Of a stretch of DNA of 64,000 nt, positions 48,180 through 58,698 are shown piece after piece (position 1 is the stretch's first letter; every line of letters begins with the position of its first letter). Made by a program: the position numbers and the translations under genes. The notes below the pieces were generated by a model, which was not told the DNA's origin, made no database searches, and saw only the letters and a program-made list of their open reading frames with translations. Origin of the DNA: Luscinia megarhynchos (lineage: Eukaryota > Chordata > Aves > Passeriformes > Turdidae). The stretch covers positions 2,604,001-2,668,000 of the forward strand of contig CM067584.1 of the NCBI GenBank assembly GCA_034336665.1, in the 5' to 3' direction.

Positions 48180-49245
48180 TTCCCCATTTTCCATCCCTTT
48201 TATTCCCCTTTTCCATCCCTTTTATTCCCCTTTTCCATCCCTTTTATTCCCCTTTTTCCATCCCTTTTATTCCCATTTTTCCATCCCTTTTATTCCCTTT
48301 TTCCATCTCTTTTTATTCCCTTTTTCCATCCCTTTTATTCCCCTTTTCCATCCCTTTTATTCCCCTTTTCCATCCCTTTTATTCCCCATTTTTCCATCCC
48401 TTTTATTCCCCTTTTCCATCCCTTTTATTCCCATTTTCCATCCCTTTTTTTCTCCTTCTCCATCCCTTTTATTCTCCTTTTTCCATCCCTTTTATTCCCT
48501 TTTTCCATCCCTTTTTTTCCCCTTTTCCATCCCTTTTATTCCCATTTTCCATCCCTTTTTTTCTCCTTCTCCATCCCTTTTCTCCTTTTTCCATCCCTTT
48601 TATTCCCCTTTTTCCATCCCTTTTATTCCCCTTTTCCATCCCTTTTATTCCCATTTTTTCCATTTCTTTTTTTCTCCTTTTCCATCCCTTTTTTCCTTCC
48701 TTTCCATCCGTTTTCTCCTCTTTCCTTTTCCATCCTTTTTCCCCCTTCTCTTCCTTTCCCCATCCCTTTTTTTCCTTCTCTTCCTTCTCCTTATCCATCC
48801 CTTTTCTCCTTTTCCATCCCTTTCCCCCTTCTCCTTTTCTTTTTTTTCCTCCTGCTCAGTTTCCTCCTCCTCCTTTTCCATCCCTTTTTTCTCCTTTCTC
48901 CTCCTCCTCCATCACTTTTCTCCTCCTTTTCAATCCATTTTTTCCTCCTCCTCCTCTTTTCCCATCCTTTTTCCTCCTCCTCCATCCCTTTTCTCCTTTT
49001 CCATCTATTTTTTCCTCCATCCCTTTTTTCCTCCTCCTCTTCCATCCTTTTCCCCCCTTCCTTTTCTCCTTTTCCATTCCTTTTTTCTTCTTTCTCCTCC
49101 TTCTCCATCCCTTTTCTCCTCCACCTTTTTCATCTATTTTTTCCTCCTACTCCTCCTTCTTCTCATCCCTTTTTCCCCTTTCCCATCCCCTTTTTTTCCT
49201 TTTTCCCCTTTCCCATCCCCTTTTTTTTCCTTTTTCCCCATTTTC
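48180..49245. repeat. 3' UTR minisatellite, TTTTATTCCCCTTTTCCATCCC unit
   Basis: About 20 bp unit, regular to 48,660, then irregular TCCTCCTCC / TTTTTTCCTCC pyrimidine repeat. The + strand is almost purely C and T with interspersed A. Confidence 0.92.
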
Positions 49246-49681
49246 TGGGGCTGGAGCCACCCTTGGGAACGAACAAATCCCACGGAGCCACCCCAAGTTC
49301 GGGGTTTGGGGTTTGGGGTGTGGTGCTCAGCAAACCCCTGATCCAGGGGGGCACTGGGATGAACTGGGGGGCACTGGGGGGTCCCCTTTGCCCTGCACCC
49401 CCTCTCATTGCTGCTACTCGTGTGCACCCCCTGCTCAGCCCCCAAACCCCCCGGGGCCCTTCAGCTCCAGCTTCTCCCTCGGCCACTCGGTAATTTTATT
49501 ATTTTATTTTATTTTATTTTATTTTATTTGGTTTGGGTCTGGCTGGGGCGGGGCTGGTTTGGGTTTTGGCTGGTTTCTCTCTCTCTCTCTCTCCCCTGGC
49601 GATGTGTGCTGGGTCCTTTCCCTGTCAGAGGTGCTGGTGGTGTCGGGGTGTTTGCTGCCGTGTACAAGCATTGTGACTGCA

Positions 49682-49687
49682 AATAAA
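49682..49687 (+). promoter_or_regulatory. XPO7: XPO7 poly(A) signal
   Basis: AATAAA in the context GACTGCAAATAAAATCAATGG, in unique sequence after the 3' UTR repeats. It is the first AATAAA after the stop with a non-repetitive setting. Confidence 0.7.
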
Positions 49688-49719
49688 ATCAATGGTTTCT
49701 ACTGGCACGGCTCCCTGCG

Positions 49720-50345
49720 CCCCAAAACACGGGGGGGCACCCCAAAAACAGCCCCTGGGCACCCCAAAAACCCTGAGTGCCCCTAAAACCCCGGGGGGCA
49801 CCCTAAAAACCCTGAGAGTCACCCCGAAATCCTGGGAGATACCCCAAACCTCAGTGCCCCCAAAATCCCTGAGAGTGCCCCTAGAGCACCCCAAAAACCC
49901 AGGGGGTACCCCGAAACTCTGAGTCACCCCAGAGCCCCAAGATTTCCCCCTCACCCCAAAATCCCCGTGAGCTCTCCCTGTGCACCCCAAGATCCCCCCA
50001 GGGATCTCCTTTCCCCTTGCTTTCCCTCAGGTGACTTTGCCCAATTTAACCCCAAAAACCTCCAAAATCCAATTTAACCCCAAAATCCAATTTAACCCCA
50101 AAACCCCCAGAATCCAATTTAACCCCAAAAATCCAATTTAACCCCAAATCCAATTTAACCCCAAAACCCCAAAGTCCAATTTAACCCCAAAAATCCAATT
50201 TAACCCCCAAAAATCCAATTTAACCCCAAAACTCCCAAATCCAATTTAACTCCAGAATCCAATTTAACTCCAAAATCCAATTTAGCCCAAAATCCAATTT
50301 AACCCCAAAACCCCCAAATCCAATTTAACCCCAAACCTGCCCAGA
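49720..50345. repeat. Convergent intergenic repeat, CCCCAAAATCCAATTTAAC unit
   Basis: First a CACCCCAAAAACCCTGAG repeat to 49,960, then 16-20 bp units of CAATTTAACCCCAAAA to 50,335. It lies between the two poly(A) signals of the convergent XPO7 and PBDC1 genes. No gene was seen. Confidence 0.88.
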
Positions 50346-50455
50346 TTTGGCCCCAATTCCCGAAATTTTCTCCCATTTTTGGGACCGACCTGTGAAGGGA
50401 TGGGGGGGGAGGGGACACCCCATGAACCCCAACACGAGATTGGGATTTTTAAATC

Positions 50456-50461
50456 TTTATT
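50456..50461 (-). promoter_or_regulatory. PBDC1: PBDC1 poly(A) signal
   Basis: TTTATT on the + strand is AATAAA on the - strand (context CTGTAAATAAAGATTT). It lies 900 bases downstream of the PBDC1 stop and defines the probable 3' end. The 3' UTR between (50,530-51,355) is a GGATTCCCAAATTCCCGGAA repeat. Confidence 0.7.
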
Positions 50462-50529
50462 TACAGCATCCAAAATCCGGGAATGTGGAGCTCCAATGGA
50501 GCCTGGGGGGGCTCCTGCCCCCTCACCCC

Positions 50530-51355
50530 CCCCCCCCCGAAATTCCCGGATTCCCAAATTCTGGAATTCCCGAAATTCCCGGATTCCCAAATTTCTGAAA
50601 TTCTGGAATTTTCAGAATTCCCGAATTCCCAAAATTTCCGGATTCCCAAATTCCCGGATTCCCAAAATTCCCGAATTCCGGTATTCCCGAATTCCAGAAT
50701 TCCCATATTTTCGAAATTCCCGGATTCCCGGATTCTCAAAATTCCCGGATTCCCGAATTCCGGAATTCCCGGATTCCCAAATTCCCGAACTTCCCGGATT
50801 CCCAAATTTCCAGAATACCGGAATTCCCGGATTTCCGAATTCCCAGATTCCTGAACTCCCGAAATTCCTGGATTCCCAAAATTCCCGGATTTCCAAATTC
50901 CGAAATTCCCAAATTCTGAAATTCTCAAATTCCCAGATTCTCAAAATTCCCAAAATTCCTGGATTCCCAAATTCCCGGATTCCCAAATTCCTGAATTCCC
51001 GGATTCCCGAATTTCCAAAATTCCCGGATTCTGGAATTCCCAAAATTCCAGATTCTTGAATTCCTGGAATTCCTGAATTCCCAGGTTCCCAAATTCCTGA
51101 AATTCCAGAATTCCCGGATTCCCAAATTGTGGAATTCCGGAATTCCCCGGATTCCCGAATTCCCAAATTCCGGAATTCCCGGATTCTTAAAATTCCCAAA
51201 TTCCCGAAATTCCAGATTCTCGAATTCCCGGAATTCCTGAATGCCCGGTTCCCAAATTCCAGACTTCCCGGATTTCCGAATTCCGAAATTCCCAAATTGT
51301 GAAATTCCCAAATTCCCGGATTCCCAAAATTCCCAAATTCTGGCATTCCCGGATT
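50530..51355. repeat. PBDC1 3' UTR repeat, ATTCCCGGATTCCCAAATTC unit
   Basis: About 75 copies of 8-11 bp blocks (ATTCCCGG, ATTCCCAAA, ATTCCGG) ending at the stop codon of PBDC1. Confidence 0.92.
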
Positions 51356-51360
51356 CGGCC

Positions 51361-51479
51361 CTATCGCGACTCCCGGCCCTGCCGCGACTCCCGGCCCTGC
51401 CGCGATTCCCGGTACACGGCGTCGTTGCTGCCCTCCCGGTTCCGCGCGATCTCGATGGCGAAGAACTGGATCCTGGTGG
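51361..51479 (-). CDS. PBDC1: PBDC1 last coding exon
   Basis: On the - strand it is preceded by CCCCGCAG; 119 bases. It encodes [20 protein letters not shown] and [18 protein letters not shown], then TAG. The last 18 residues hold an in-frame 18 bp repeat (RESRQG). The conserved core ends at about AVYR. Confidence 0.93.
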
Positions 51480-54400
51480 CTGCGGGGGGGGAGGGGCGTC
51501 AGCCCGGGGGGTCCCCCAGACCTGCCCCAAATTCCCAGCCCAAAATTATTGTGGGGTTTCCATTAAAAATAGCGGTTTTTCCATTAAAAACGGTGATTTT
51601 CCAACCAAAAATGCTCTTTTTTTCCCATTAAAAATGGTGGTTTTCTGCTATTTTTTCCTACCAAAAATAGTGTTTTTCCCATTAAAATGGTGGTTTTTCT
51701 GCCATTAAAAATGGTGGTTTTTCTGCTATTTTTTCCTACCAAAAATAGTATTTTTCCCATTAAAATGGTGGTTTTCCTACCAAAAATAGTATTTTTCCCA
51801 TTAAAAATGGTTGTTTTCCTACCAAAAATGGTGGGGTTTGCCATTAAAAATGGTGTTTTTCCCATTAAAAATGGTATTTTTCCCATTAAAAATGGTGGTT
51901 TTCCTACCAAAAATGGTGATTTTTCCCATTAAAAATGGTGGTTTTTCTCTGCTATTTTTTCCTACCAAAAAAAGTGATTTTCCAACCATAAATGATCTTT
52001 TATCCCATTAAAAATGGTGGTTTTCCCATTAAAAATGGTGCTTTTCCTACCAAAAATGGTGGGTTTTTTCTGCTATTTTTTCCTACCAAAAAAAGTGGTT
52101 TTCCAATGCAAAAATGTTCTTTTTTTCCCATTAAAAATGGTGTGTTTTCCATTAAAAATGGTATTTTTCCCATTAAAAATGGTGGTTTTTTCATTGAAAA
52201 TGATGTTTTTCCCATTAAAAATGGTGATTTTTTTTCTGCTATTTTTTCCTACCAAAATGGTGATTTTCCAACCAAAAATGGTGTTTTTTCCATTAAAAAT
52301 GGTATTTTTTCTGCTATTTTTCCTACCAAAAATGGTGGTTTTCCCATCAAAAATTGTATTTTTTCCTACCAAAAATGGTGCTTTTTCCCACCAAAAATGG
52401 TGATTTTTTCCACTATTTTCTCCTACCAAAAATGGTGATTTTCCCATTAAAAATGTTGGTTTTCCCATTAAAAATGGTGGTTTTTTCATTAAAAATGGTG
52501 TTTTTTCTGCAATTTTTTCCTACCAAAAATGGTGTTTTCCCACCAAAAATGGTGGTTTTTTTCTGCTATTTTCCCATTAAAAATGGTGATTTTCCCATTA
52601 AAAATGGTGTTTTTCCTACCAAAAATGGTGTTTTTCCCCATGGAAAATAGCATTTTTTCCCATGAAAAATATTTTTTTTCCCCACCAAAAATTCTATTTT
52701 TTTTCCCCCAAATCATGGCGTTGTTTCCAATGGAAAACACTCATTTTTCCCCACTAAAATACTCATTTTTTCCCCCCAAAAATGTGATTTTTCCCACCGA
52801 GGATGGTGTTCTCCTCGCTGTAGTCGCGGTGCGAGTCCAGGCGCAGCAAAGTCCCGAAGTTGAAATCCTCCACCAGCCCCTGGAAGCTGAGACAGAACGG
52901 GCGCCACTTCTGCAGGGAAAGGGTTAAAAAAAACCCCAAACTGAGCACCCCAAAATCCGGGGCAGAGGGGGAATCCCAGAAACAGGGAAATTCCAGAAAA
53001 AAACGGAAATTCCAGAAAAAGGGAAAATTAAAATCCCTCAAAAAAAGTGTGAAAATCCCCCAAAAAAATGTGAAAACCCTCCAAAAAACGTGCGAAAACC
53101 CCCCAAAAAAGTTTTAAAACCCCCAAAAAAAGTGAAAACCCCAAAAAAGTGCGAAAACCCCCAAAAAACATGCGAAAACCCCAAAAAAAGTGAAAACCCC
53201 TAAAAAAGTGAAAATCCCAAAAGTGTGAAAATCCCAAAAACAGTGTGAAAATCCCAATAAAGAAGTGCGAAAACCCCCCCAAAAAAGTGCGAAAATCCCC
53301 AAAAAAAGTGCGCGAAAACGCACCAAAAAGCGTCTTGAAAACCCCCCAAAAAAAGTGAAAACCCCCCAAAAAACGTGCGAAAACCCCCCAAAAAAGTGCG
53401 AAAATCCCCCAAAAAAAGTTTTAAAACCCCAAAAAAAGTGAAAACCCCTAAAAAAGTGAAAACCCCAAAAGTGTGAAAATCCCAAGAAACAGTGTGAAAA
53501 TCCCAATAAAGAAGTGCGAAAACCCCCCAAAAAGTGCGAGAAAATCCCCAAAAAGTGCGAAAAACGCACCAAAAAAGTGCAAAACCCCAAAAAGTCTTGA
53601 AACCCCCAAAAAAAGTAAATACCCCCAAAAAACGTCATGAAAAATCCCCCAAAAAGTGCGCGAAAATCCCCCAAAAAGTTTTAAAACCCCCAAAAAGTGT
53701 GAAAATCCCAAAAAAAAAGTGCTAGAAAATCCCCCAAAAAATACAAAACCCCCAAAAAATGTGAAACCCCCCCCAAAAAGTGTGAAAATCCCAAAAAAAG
53801 CGTGCTGAAAACCCCCCAAAAAAAAGTCTGAAAACCCCCAAAAAGTCTGAAAACCCCCAAAAAGTCTGAAAATCCCAAAAATTGTGAAGACCCCAATAAA
53901 AAGTGAAAACCCCAAAAAAGTGAAAACCCCTAAAAAAGTGAAAACCCCAAAAGTGTGAAAATCCCAAAAAGAAGTGTGAAAACCCCCAAAAAGAGTGTGA
54001 AAATCCCCCAAAAAGTCTGAAAACCCCCCAAAAGTCAGAAACCCCCCAAAAAGGGCTAAAATCCCCCAAAAAGTTTTAAAACCCCCAAAAAGTGTGAAAA
54101 TCCCAAAAAAAGTGCGAAAATCCCCCAAAAAATACAAAAACCCCCAAAAAAATGTGAAAACCCCCCCAAAAGTGTGAAAATCCCAAAGAAACGTCACGAA
54201 AACCCCCCAAAAAAGTCGCGAAAACCCCCCAAAAAGTGCGAAAACCCCCCAAAAAAAGTTTTAAAACCCCAAAAAAAAAGTGAAAACTCCAAAAACCCAA
54301 AAAAACCCAAAAACCCCAAACCCCCGGACCTCCTTGGCCGCCTCGGACTTGAGCTGCTCGGGCTGCAGGCGCCGCACGCGCAGCGCGGGGAAGGCGCGCC

Positions 54401-56925
54401 GGAACTCGCCGTAGATCCGATCGTCCACCCGCGTCAGCCGCAGCAATTTGGGCTCCACGGACGAGATGAGCTGCGGGGAGGGGGCGCAGGGTGAGCCGGG
54501 AACCCCAAAAATCCCCCCCCCCCAAAATCGCCCAAGCCCCCAGACTCACGTTGAAGTGGATCTGGGCGTGCTGGTGGGCGCGCATGGCCCAGGCCAGCTC
54601 CAGGCGGGGCTGCGCGGCGGGGACAGCTGGGACATGTCCTGGCGACAAACCGCCCCCCAACCCTTTTGGGGACCCCCCCGCCCCTTTTGGGGATCCCCCA
54701 CCCATTTTGGGGACCCCCCACCCCCGATTTTGGGGGTTCTCCGGGTGTTTGGTTTCTTCTCTTGTGCTGGGGGGTTGTTTCTTTTGGGGTTTTAGGAGGT
54801 TTTAGGAGGAGTGAGATCTCGAACTGGGATCCCCCCAAAACTGGGATCTCCAAAACTGGGATCCACTTCCAGGGTTGGGATGCTGCAGGAATGGGGAACC
54901 CCCAAACTGGGATCCTCCAAAACTGGGATCCCCAAAACTGGGATCCACTTCCAGGGTGGGATGCTCCAGGAATGGGGAACCCCCAAACTGGGATCCCCCA
55001 AAACCAGAACCCTCCTGGATAGGGGGAAATCCCCCAAAACTGGGATATCCCAAAACCAGGACCCTGGATAAGGGGAACCCCCCCAAACTGGGATCCCCCA
55101 AAACTGGGATCCACTTTCAGGGTTGGGATGCTCCAGGAATGGGGAACCCCAAAACTGGGATCCCCAAAACCAGAACCCTGGATTGGAGGAACCCCCCCAA
55201 AACTGGGATCCCCCAAAACTGGGATCCCCCAAAACTGGGATCCACTTCCAGAGTTGGGATGCTCCAGGAATGGGGAAACCCCAAACTGGGATCCCCCAAA
55301 ACTGAGATCCCCTTCCAGGATTGGGATTCTTCAGGAATGGGGAACCCCCAAAACTGGGATCCCCCAAAACCAGAACCCTGGATTGGAGGAACCCCCCAAA
55401 ATTGGGAATCCCCAAAACTGGGATCCACTTCCAGGGTTGGGATTCTCCAGGAATGGGGAACCCCCAAACTGAGATCCCCCAAAACTGGGACCCCCTCCCA
55501 GGACTGGGAACCCCCAAAACCAGAACCCTGGATAGGGGGAATCCCCCCAAAACTGGGACCCCCTTCCAGGACTGGGATCCCCCAAAACTGGGACCCTTCA
55601 GCTCTGGGACCCTCCAGGAGAGGGAACCCCAACAGTGGAACCCCCCCAGGACTGGGACCCCGAAAACTCAAACCCCACAAAATCTGGGACCCCTCTGCAA
55701 GGACAGGGACCCCCAGGGCAGAGACCCCCAAATCTGTGACCCCCTCCCAGCCTGTGACTGGAGCCCAGTAAAGCCCCCCAGTCCCCTCCCAGTTCCCCCA
55801 GTCCTCCCACTCTCCCCCAGCCCCCCAGTCGGCTCCCCAGTTCTCCCAGTTCCCAATGCCCCCAGTCCCCCTGCTCTCTCAGTTCCCTCAATCCCTCCCA
55901 ATCCACCCAGTCTCCCCCAACTCCCCCAGTCTTCCCAGTTCCCCAATCCCCCCAGTTCCCCCCATCCCCCAATTCCCCCCACTCCCTGTAATCCCCCAGT
56001 CCCTCCCACTCTCCCCCAGTCCCTCCCAGTTCCCTCAACCCCTCCCAATCTCCCCAGTCCCCCCAGTTTCCCCCAATTTGCCCCCAGTCCCCCCAGTTCC
56101 CCACTCTCCCCCATTCACCCTCCCAGTTCCCCCACTTCCTATAATCCCCCAGTCCCTCCCAGTCCCCCCACTCTCCCCAGTTCCCCCAGTCCCCCCACTC
56201 TCCCCAGTTCCCCCAGTCCCCCACTCTCCCCAATTCCCCCAGTCCCCCCACTCTCCCCAGTTCCCCACTCTCCCCATTCACCCTCCCAGTTCTCCCACTC
56301 CCTGTAATCCTCCCAGTGCCCCCAGTCCCCCCGAGTTCCCCCAGTCCCCAGTCCCCCAGTGCCCCCAGTCCCCCAGTCCCCAGTCCCCCCAGTCCCCCTA
56401 CTCTCCCCAGTCCCCTCAGTCCCCAGTCCCCCAGTGCCCCCAGTGCCCCCAGTCCCCCCAGTCCCCCCAGTCCCCAGTCCCCAGTGCCCCCAGTGCTCCC
56501 AGTGCTCCCCAGTGCCCCCAGTGTCCCCAGTGCCCCAGTCCCCCCAGTCCCCCAGTCCCCCCAGTGCCCCCAGTCCCCCAGTCCCCCCAGTCCCCAGTCC
56601 CCCAGTGCCCCCAGTGCTCCCAGTGCTCCCCAGTGCCCCCAGTGTCCCCCAGTTCCCCCAGTCCCCCGTCCCCCAGTGCCCCCAGTCCCCCAGTGCCTCT
56701 CACGTCGTTGCCGAAGCTCTCCGCGGGCAGCGCTCAGCGCCTGAGCGGCCGCCGCGGCCTCGCCGGGACCCTGCAGGGGGACACGGGGCTGCGACACGCG
56801 GGGACAGGCGGGGACACGGGCCAAGGCCACCACGGCCCCCCAGTGCCCCCAGTGCCTCCCAGTGCCCCCAGTGCCCCCCAGTGCCTCCCAGTCTCACCAG
56901 TCCCGCCAGCCCCCAACGCCGCCAT
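51361..56925 (-). CDS. PBDC1: PBDC1, polysaccharide-biosynthesis-domain protein, six coding exons
   Basis: PBDC1 is a small conserved eukaryotic protein named for a polysaccharide-biosynthesis domain; its biochemical role is not firmly known. From the second coding exon on, the segments [29 protein letters not shown], the [20 protein letters not shown] exon, [20 protein letters not shown] and [20 protein letters not shown] match vertebrate PBDC1 in order and phase. Two oddities: the first two coding exons (28 and 67 bases) do not join in frame with the rest, and the protein ends in a short RESRQG repeat instead of the long charged tail of human PBDC1. The multi-exon structure excludes a processed retrocopy. 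It is convergent with XPO7 and divergent from NPM2. The gene identity is firm; whether it makes a full protein is not. Confidence 0.92.
51540..52790. repeat. PBDC1 intron, CCCATTAAAAATGGTGGTTTT unit
   Basis: About 70 copies of a 16-20 bp unit. The core CCATTAAAAATGG is close to palindromic (CCATT...AATGG), so transcripts of either strand can form many short hairpins. Variants ACCAAAAATGG and CTGCTATTTTTTCC alternate. Confidence 0.93.
52798..52909 (-). CDS. PBDC1: PBDC1 coding exon 5
   Basis: On the - strand it is preceded by TTTCCCTGCAG and followed by GTGGGA; 112 bases. It encodes [20 protein letters not shown] and [17 protein letters not shown] plus G of an alanine codon. This is the most conserved part of the domain. 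Confidence 0.95.
52930..54325. repeat. PBDC1 intron, AAAACCCCCCAAAAAAGTGCG units
   Basis: About 75 copies of 15-20 bp blocks (GTGAAAATCCCC, CAAAAAAGTGCGAAAACC). A higher-order copy of about 250 bp recurs: segments with CAGTGTGAAAATCCCAATAAAG at 53231 and 53491, and a related one near 53900. Confidence 0.92.
54330..54470 (-). CDS. PBDC1: PBDC1 coding exon 4
   Basis: On the - strand it is preceded by CTCCCCGCAG and followed by GTCCGG; 141 bases, phase 0 to 0. It encodes [20 protein letters not shown] through [13 protein letters not shown]. The GTCCGG donor is weak. Confidence 0.94.
54550..54609 (-). CDS. PBDC1: PBDC1 coding exon 3
   Basis: On the - strand it is preceded by CCGCGCAG and followed by GTGAGT; 60 bases. 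It encodes [20 protein letters not shown], corresponding to the PDIEMAWAMRA region of human PBDC1. Confidence 0.92.
54790..55740. repeat. PBDC1 intron array, about 190 bp composite unit
   Basis: Blocks CCCCAAAACTGGGATCC, CACTTCCAGGGTTGGGATGC, TCCAGGAATGGGGAACCC and AAACCAGAACCCTGGATTGG form a composite unit repeated five to six times. Confidence 0.92.
55745..56700. repeat. PBDC1 intron C-rich array, (CCCCCAGT)n
   Basis: About 950 bases dominated by CCCCCAGTCCCCCCAGT. The - strand, which is the PBDC1 sense strand, is (ACTGGGGG)n with strong G-quadruplex potential; the + strand has i-motif potential. It ends four bases before exon 2. Confidence 0.95.
56704..56770 (-). CDS. PBDC1: PBDC1 coding exon 2 with an apparent one-base frame break
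   Basis: On the - strand it is preceded by CCCCCTGCAG and followed by GTGAGA; 67 bases. One frame reads [13 protein letters not shown], matching the human ...AHALS stretch; the end reads LPAESFGND in another frame, matching LPAESYGND. A single extra base in GCTGAGCGCTGCCC separates the two. The alternative is a cryptic acceptor GCTGAG at 56732-56733, giving a 29-base exon that joins exon 1 in frame ([13 protein letters not shown]) but lacks a pyrimidine tract. Confidence 0.85.
56898..56925 (-). CDS. PBDC1: PBDC1 first coding exon
   Basis: The ATG lies at 56923-56925 (- strand) in context GCAGCGATGGCGGCG, close to a good Kozak. It encodes MAALGAGGT plus one base, then GTGAGA. Human PBDC1 also starts MAA. 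The phase does not match the 67-base form of exon 2. Confidence 0.75.
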
Positions 56926-56929
56926 CGCT

Positions 56930-56975
56930 GCCGGAAAGGGAAACGCAGAGACAGAGCCCCGCCCAGGGACAGGGA
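56930..56975 (-). promoter_or_regulatory. PBDC1: PBDC1 promoter elements
   Basis: An ETS-type CCGGAAA lies at 56931-56937, next to the start codon, and a GC box GCCCCGCCC at 56956-56964, just upstream for a - strand gene. This fits a TATA-less housekeeping promoter. The minisatellite begins immediately beyond. Confidence 0.5.
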
Positions 56976-57840
56976 GGGACAGACGGACAGGGGCGGGACA
57001 GGGGACAAGGAAGGACAGAGGGAGGACAGACGGACAAGGGGACAGAGGACAGGGAGGACAGAGGACAGGGGACAGGGAGGGACAGAAGGGACAGGGAGGG
57101 ACAGAACGGACAGTGGAGGGACAGGGGGACAGGGAGGACAGAGGGACAGGAGGACAGAGGGACAGGAGGACAGAGGGACAGAGGGACAGACGGACAGGGG
57201 GAGGGGACAGAGGGACAGGGAGGGACAGAGGGAGGGACAGACTGACAGGGGGGAGGGACAGGGGACAGGGAGGCACAGAGGAGGGACAGCGGGAGGGAGC
57301 AGACGGACAGGGGGGACAGAGGACAGGGAGGGACAGAGGGAGGGACAGGAGGACAGAGGGACAGACGGACAGGGGAGGGACAGGGGGACAGGGAGGGACA
57401 GAGGGAGGGACAGGAGGACAGAGGGACAGGGAGGGACAGAGGGGAGGGACAGGAGGACAGAGGGACAGACGGACAGGCGAGGGACAGACGGACAGGAGAG
57501 GGACAGACGGGCAGGGAGGGACAGACGGACAGGGGGAGGGACAGACGGACAGGGAAGGGGACAGAGGGGACAGGGGAGGGACACACGGGCAGGCGAGGGA
57601 CAGAGGGACAGGGGAGGAGCAGGGGGGACAGGAGAGGGACAGACGGACAGGGGGAGGGACAGAGGGACAGGAGAGGGACAGACGGACAGGGGGGAGGGAC
57701 AGGGGGACAGGGAGAGGACAGACGGACAGGGAGGGGACAGAGGGAGGGACAGGGGGACGGGGAGGGACAGACGGACAGGCGAGGGACAGAGGGACAGAGG
57801 GGGACAACAGGACAAGGGGAGGATGGGGGAGGGACACGGG
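56970..57840. repeat. Divergent intergenic minisatellite, GGGACAGACGGACAGG units
   Basis: About 80 copies of 8-12 bp blocks GGGACAGA, GGGACAGG, CGGACAGG and GGAGGGACA between the PBDC1 and NPM2 promoters. It is strongly purine-biased. The open frames of 400-740 codons across it are repeat artefacts. Confidence 0.95.
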
Positions 57841-57844
57841 GGGA

Positions 57845-58360
57845 CAGAGGGGACACGTGTGGCGGGGGATCGGGGGGATCGGGGGGACACGAGGAGCGCA
57901 GGGACACGAGGGGACATGGAGGGGACACGAGGGACACAGGACAGAACGCGGGGGGTCATCGAGGGGCACGTTAGGGACATCGAGGGGACACGGGGGATGG
58001 GGACACGACGGGACACGTGGGGACATGGGGACACGGGACATCACGGGGGGACACGCGAGGGCGAGGGGACACGGATGAAATGAGGGGACAACACGGAGGG
58101 GACATCGAGGGGACACGAAGGGACACGTGGGGACATGGATGGGACACGAAGGGAACACCGAGGGGACATGAAGGGACACGGGGGGACACGGAGGGGACAC
58201 CGAGGGGACACGGAGGGACACGGAGGGGCACGTGGGGACATGGAGGGACACGTGGGGACATGAAGGAACACGGGGGGACATGGATGGACACGGAGGGGCA
58301 CGTGGGGACACGGAGGGGACACGAAGGGACACGTGGGGACACGGAGGGGACACGGGGAGG
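57845..58360. repeat. Second intergenic minisatellite, GGGGACACGAAGGGACACG unit
   Basis: About 40 copies of 9-14 bp blocks, with CpG in most copies (ACACGGAGGGGAC). It shares GGGGACA with its neighbour. Confidence 0.93.
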
Positions 58361-58454
58361 GACCCGCGCGGAGCCGCTCCGGGGGTGTCACGCACGGTGA
58401 CCTGCGACACATCGCGGGGCGAGCAGCGGCTCTCGGGCTCATCCGCCCACACCT

Positions 58455-58600
58455 GAGCGGGTAATTACCTCATTAATTAACTCATTGATTACCTCATTGA
58501 TTAACTCAGTAATTAATTAACCAATTAGCGCGGGGCGGGGCCGCTGTGCCCATAAGTGCCCGCCGGGGGCGGCCCCGCCGATCTGGGGGCGCTGCTCGGG
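58455..58600 (+). promoter_or_regulatory. NPM2: NPM2 promoter region
   Basis: An AT-rich stretch with five repeated ATTAACTCATTGATTACC-like motifs (58458-58520) is followed by CCAAT at 58521, a GC box CGGGGCGGGGC at 58531-58541 and a TATA-like CATAAG at 58551. A short non-coding first exon probably starts near 58580, because the ATG exon begins with an acceptor. The start site is inferred. Confidence 0.5.
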
Positions 58601-58698
58601 CCGGCACTGCGGGTCCGTGTTTTGGGGCGGGGGGCGGCCCTGGGGGCGCTGCGGGGTTTTTGGGGAGGGGGTCCCACATTCGTGCGTGTCCCCCGCAG

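Larger units (their letters stand above)
47157..49705 (+). other. XPO7: XPO7 3' UTR
   Basis: It extends from the stop to an AATAAA at 49682-49687 followed by a plausible cleavage region. It contains an A-rich stretch at 47345-47930 (AAAAAACAACAAAA), a 1 kb TTTTATTCCCCTTTTCCATCCC array at 48180-49245, and an ATTTT pentamer run at 49492-49530. The 3' end is inferred from the signal and the convergent gene, not from transcript data. Confidence 0.75.

Noticed and set aside
48061..49341. 426-codon frame in the XPO7 3' UTR
   Set aside because: It is a translation of the TTCCATCCCTTTT array, downstream of the XPO7 stop and without a credible start.
56359..58083. Open frames of 570-740 codons through the intergenic GGGACAGA and CCCAGT arrays, both strands
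   Set aside because: The repeat units simply lack stops in several frames. Translations are low-complexity ([15 protein letters not shown]), with no start context and no family resemblance.
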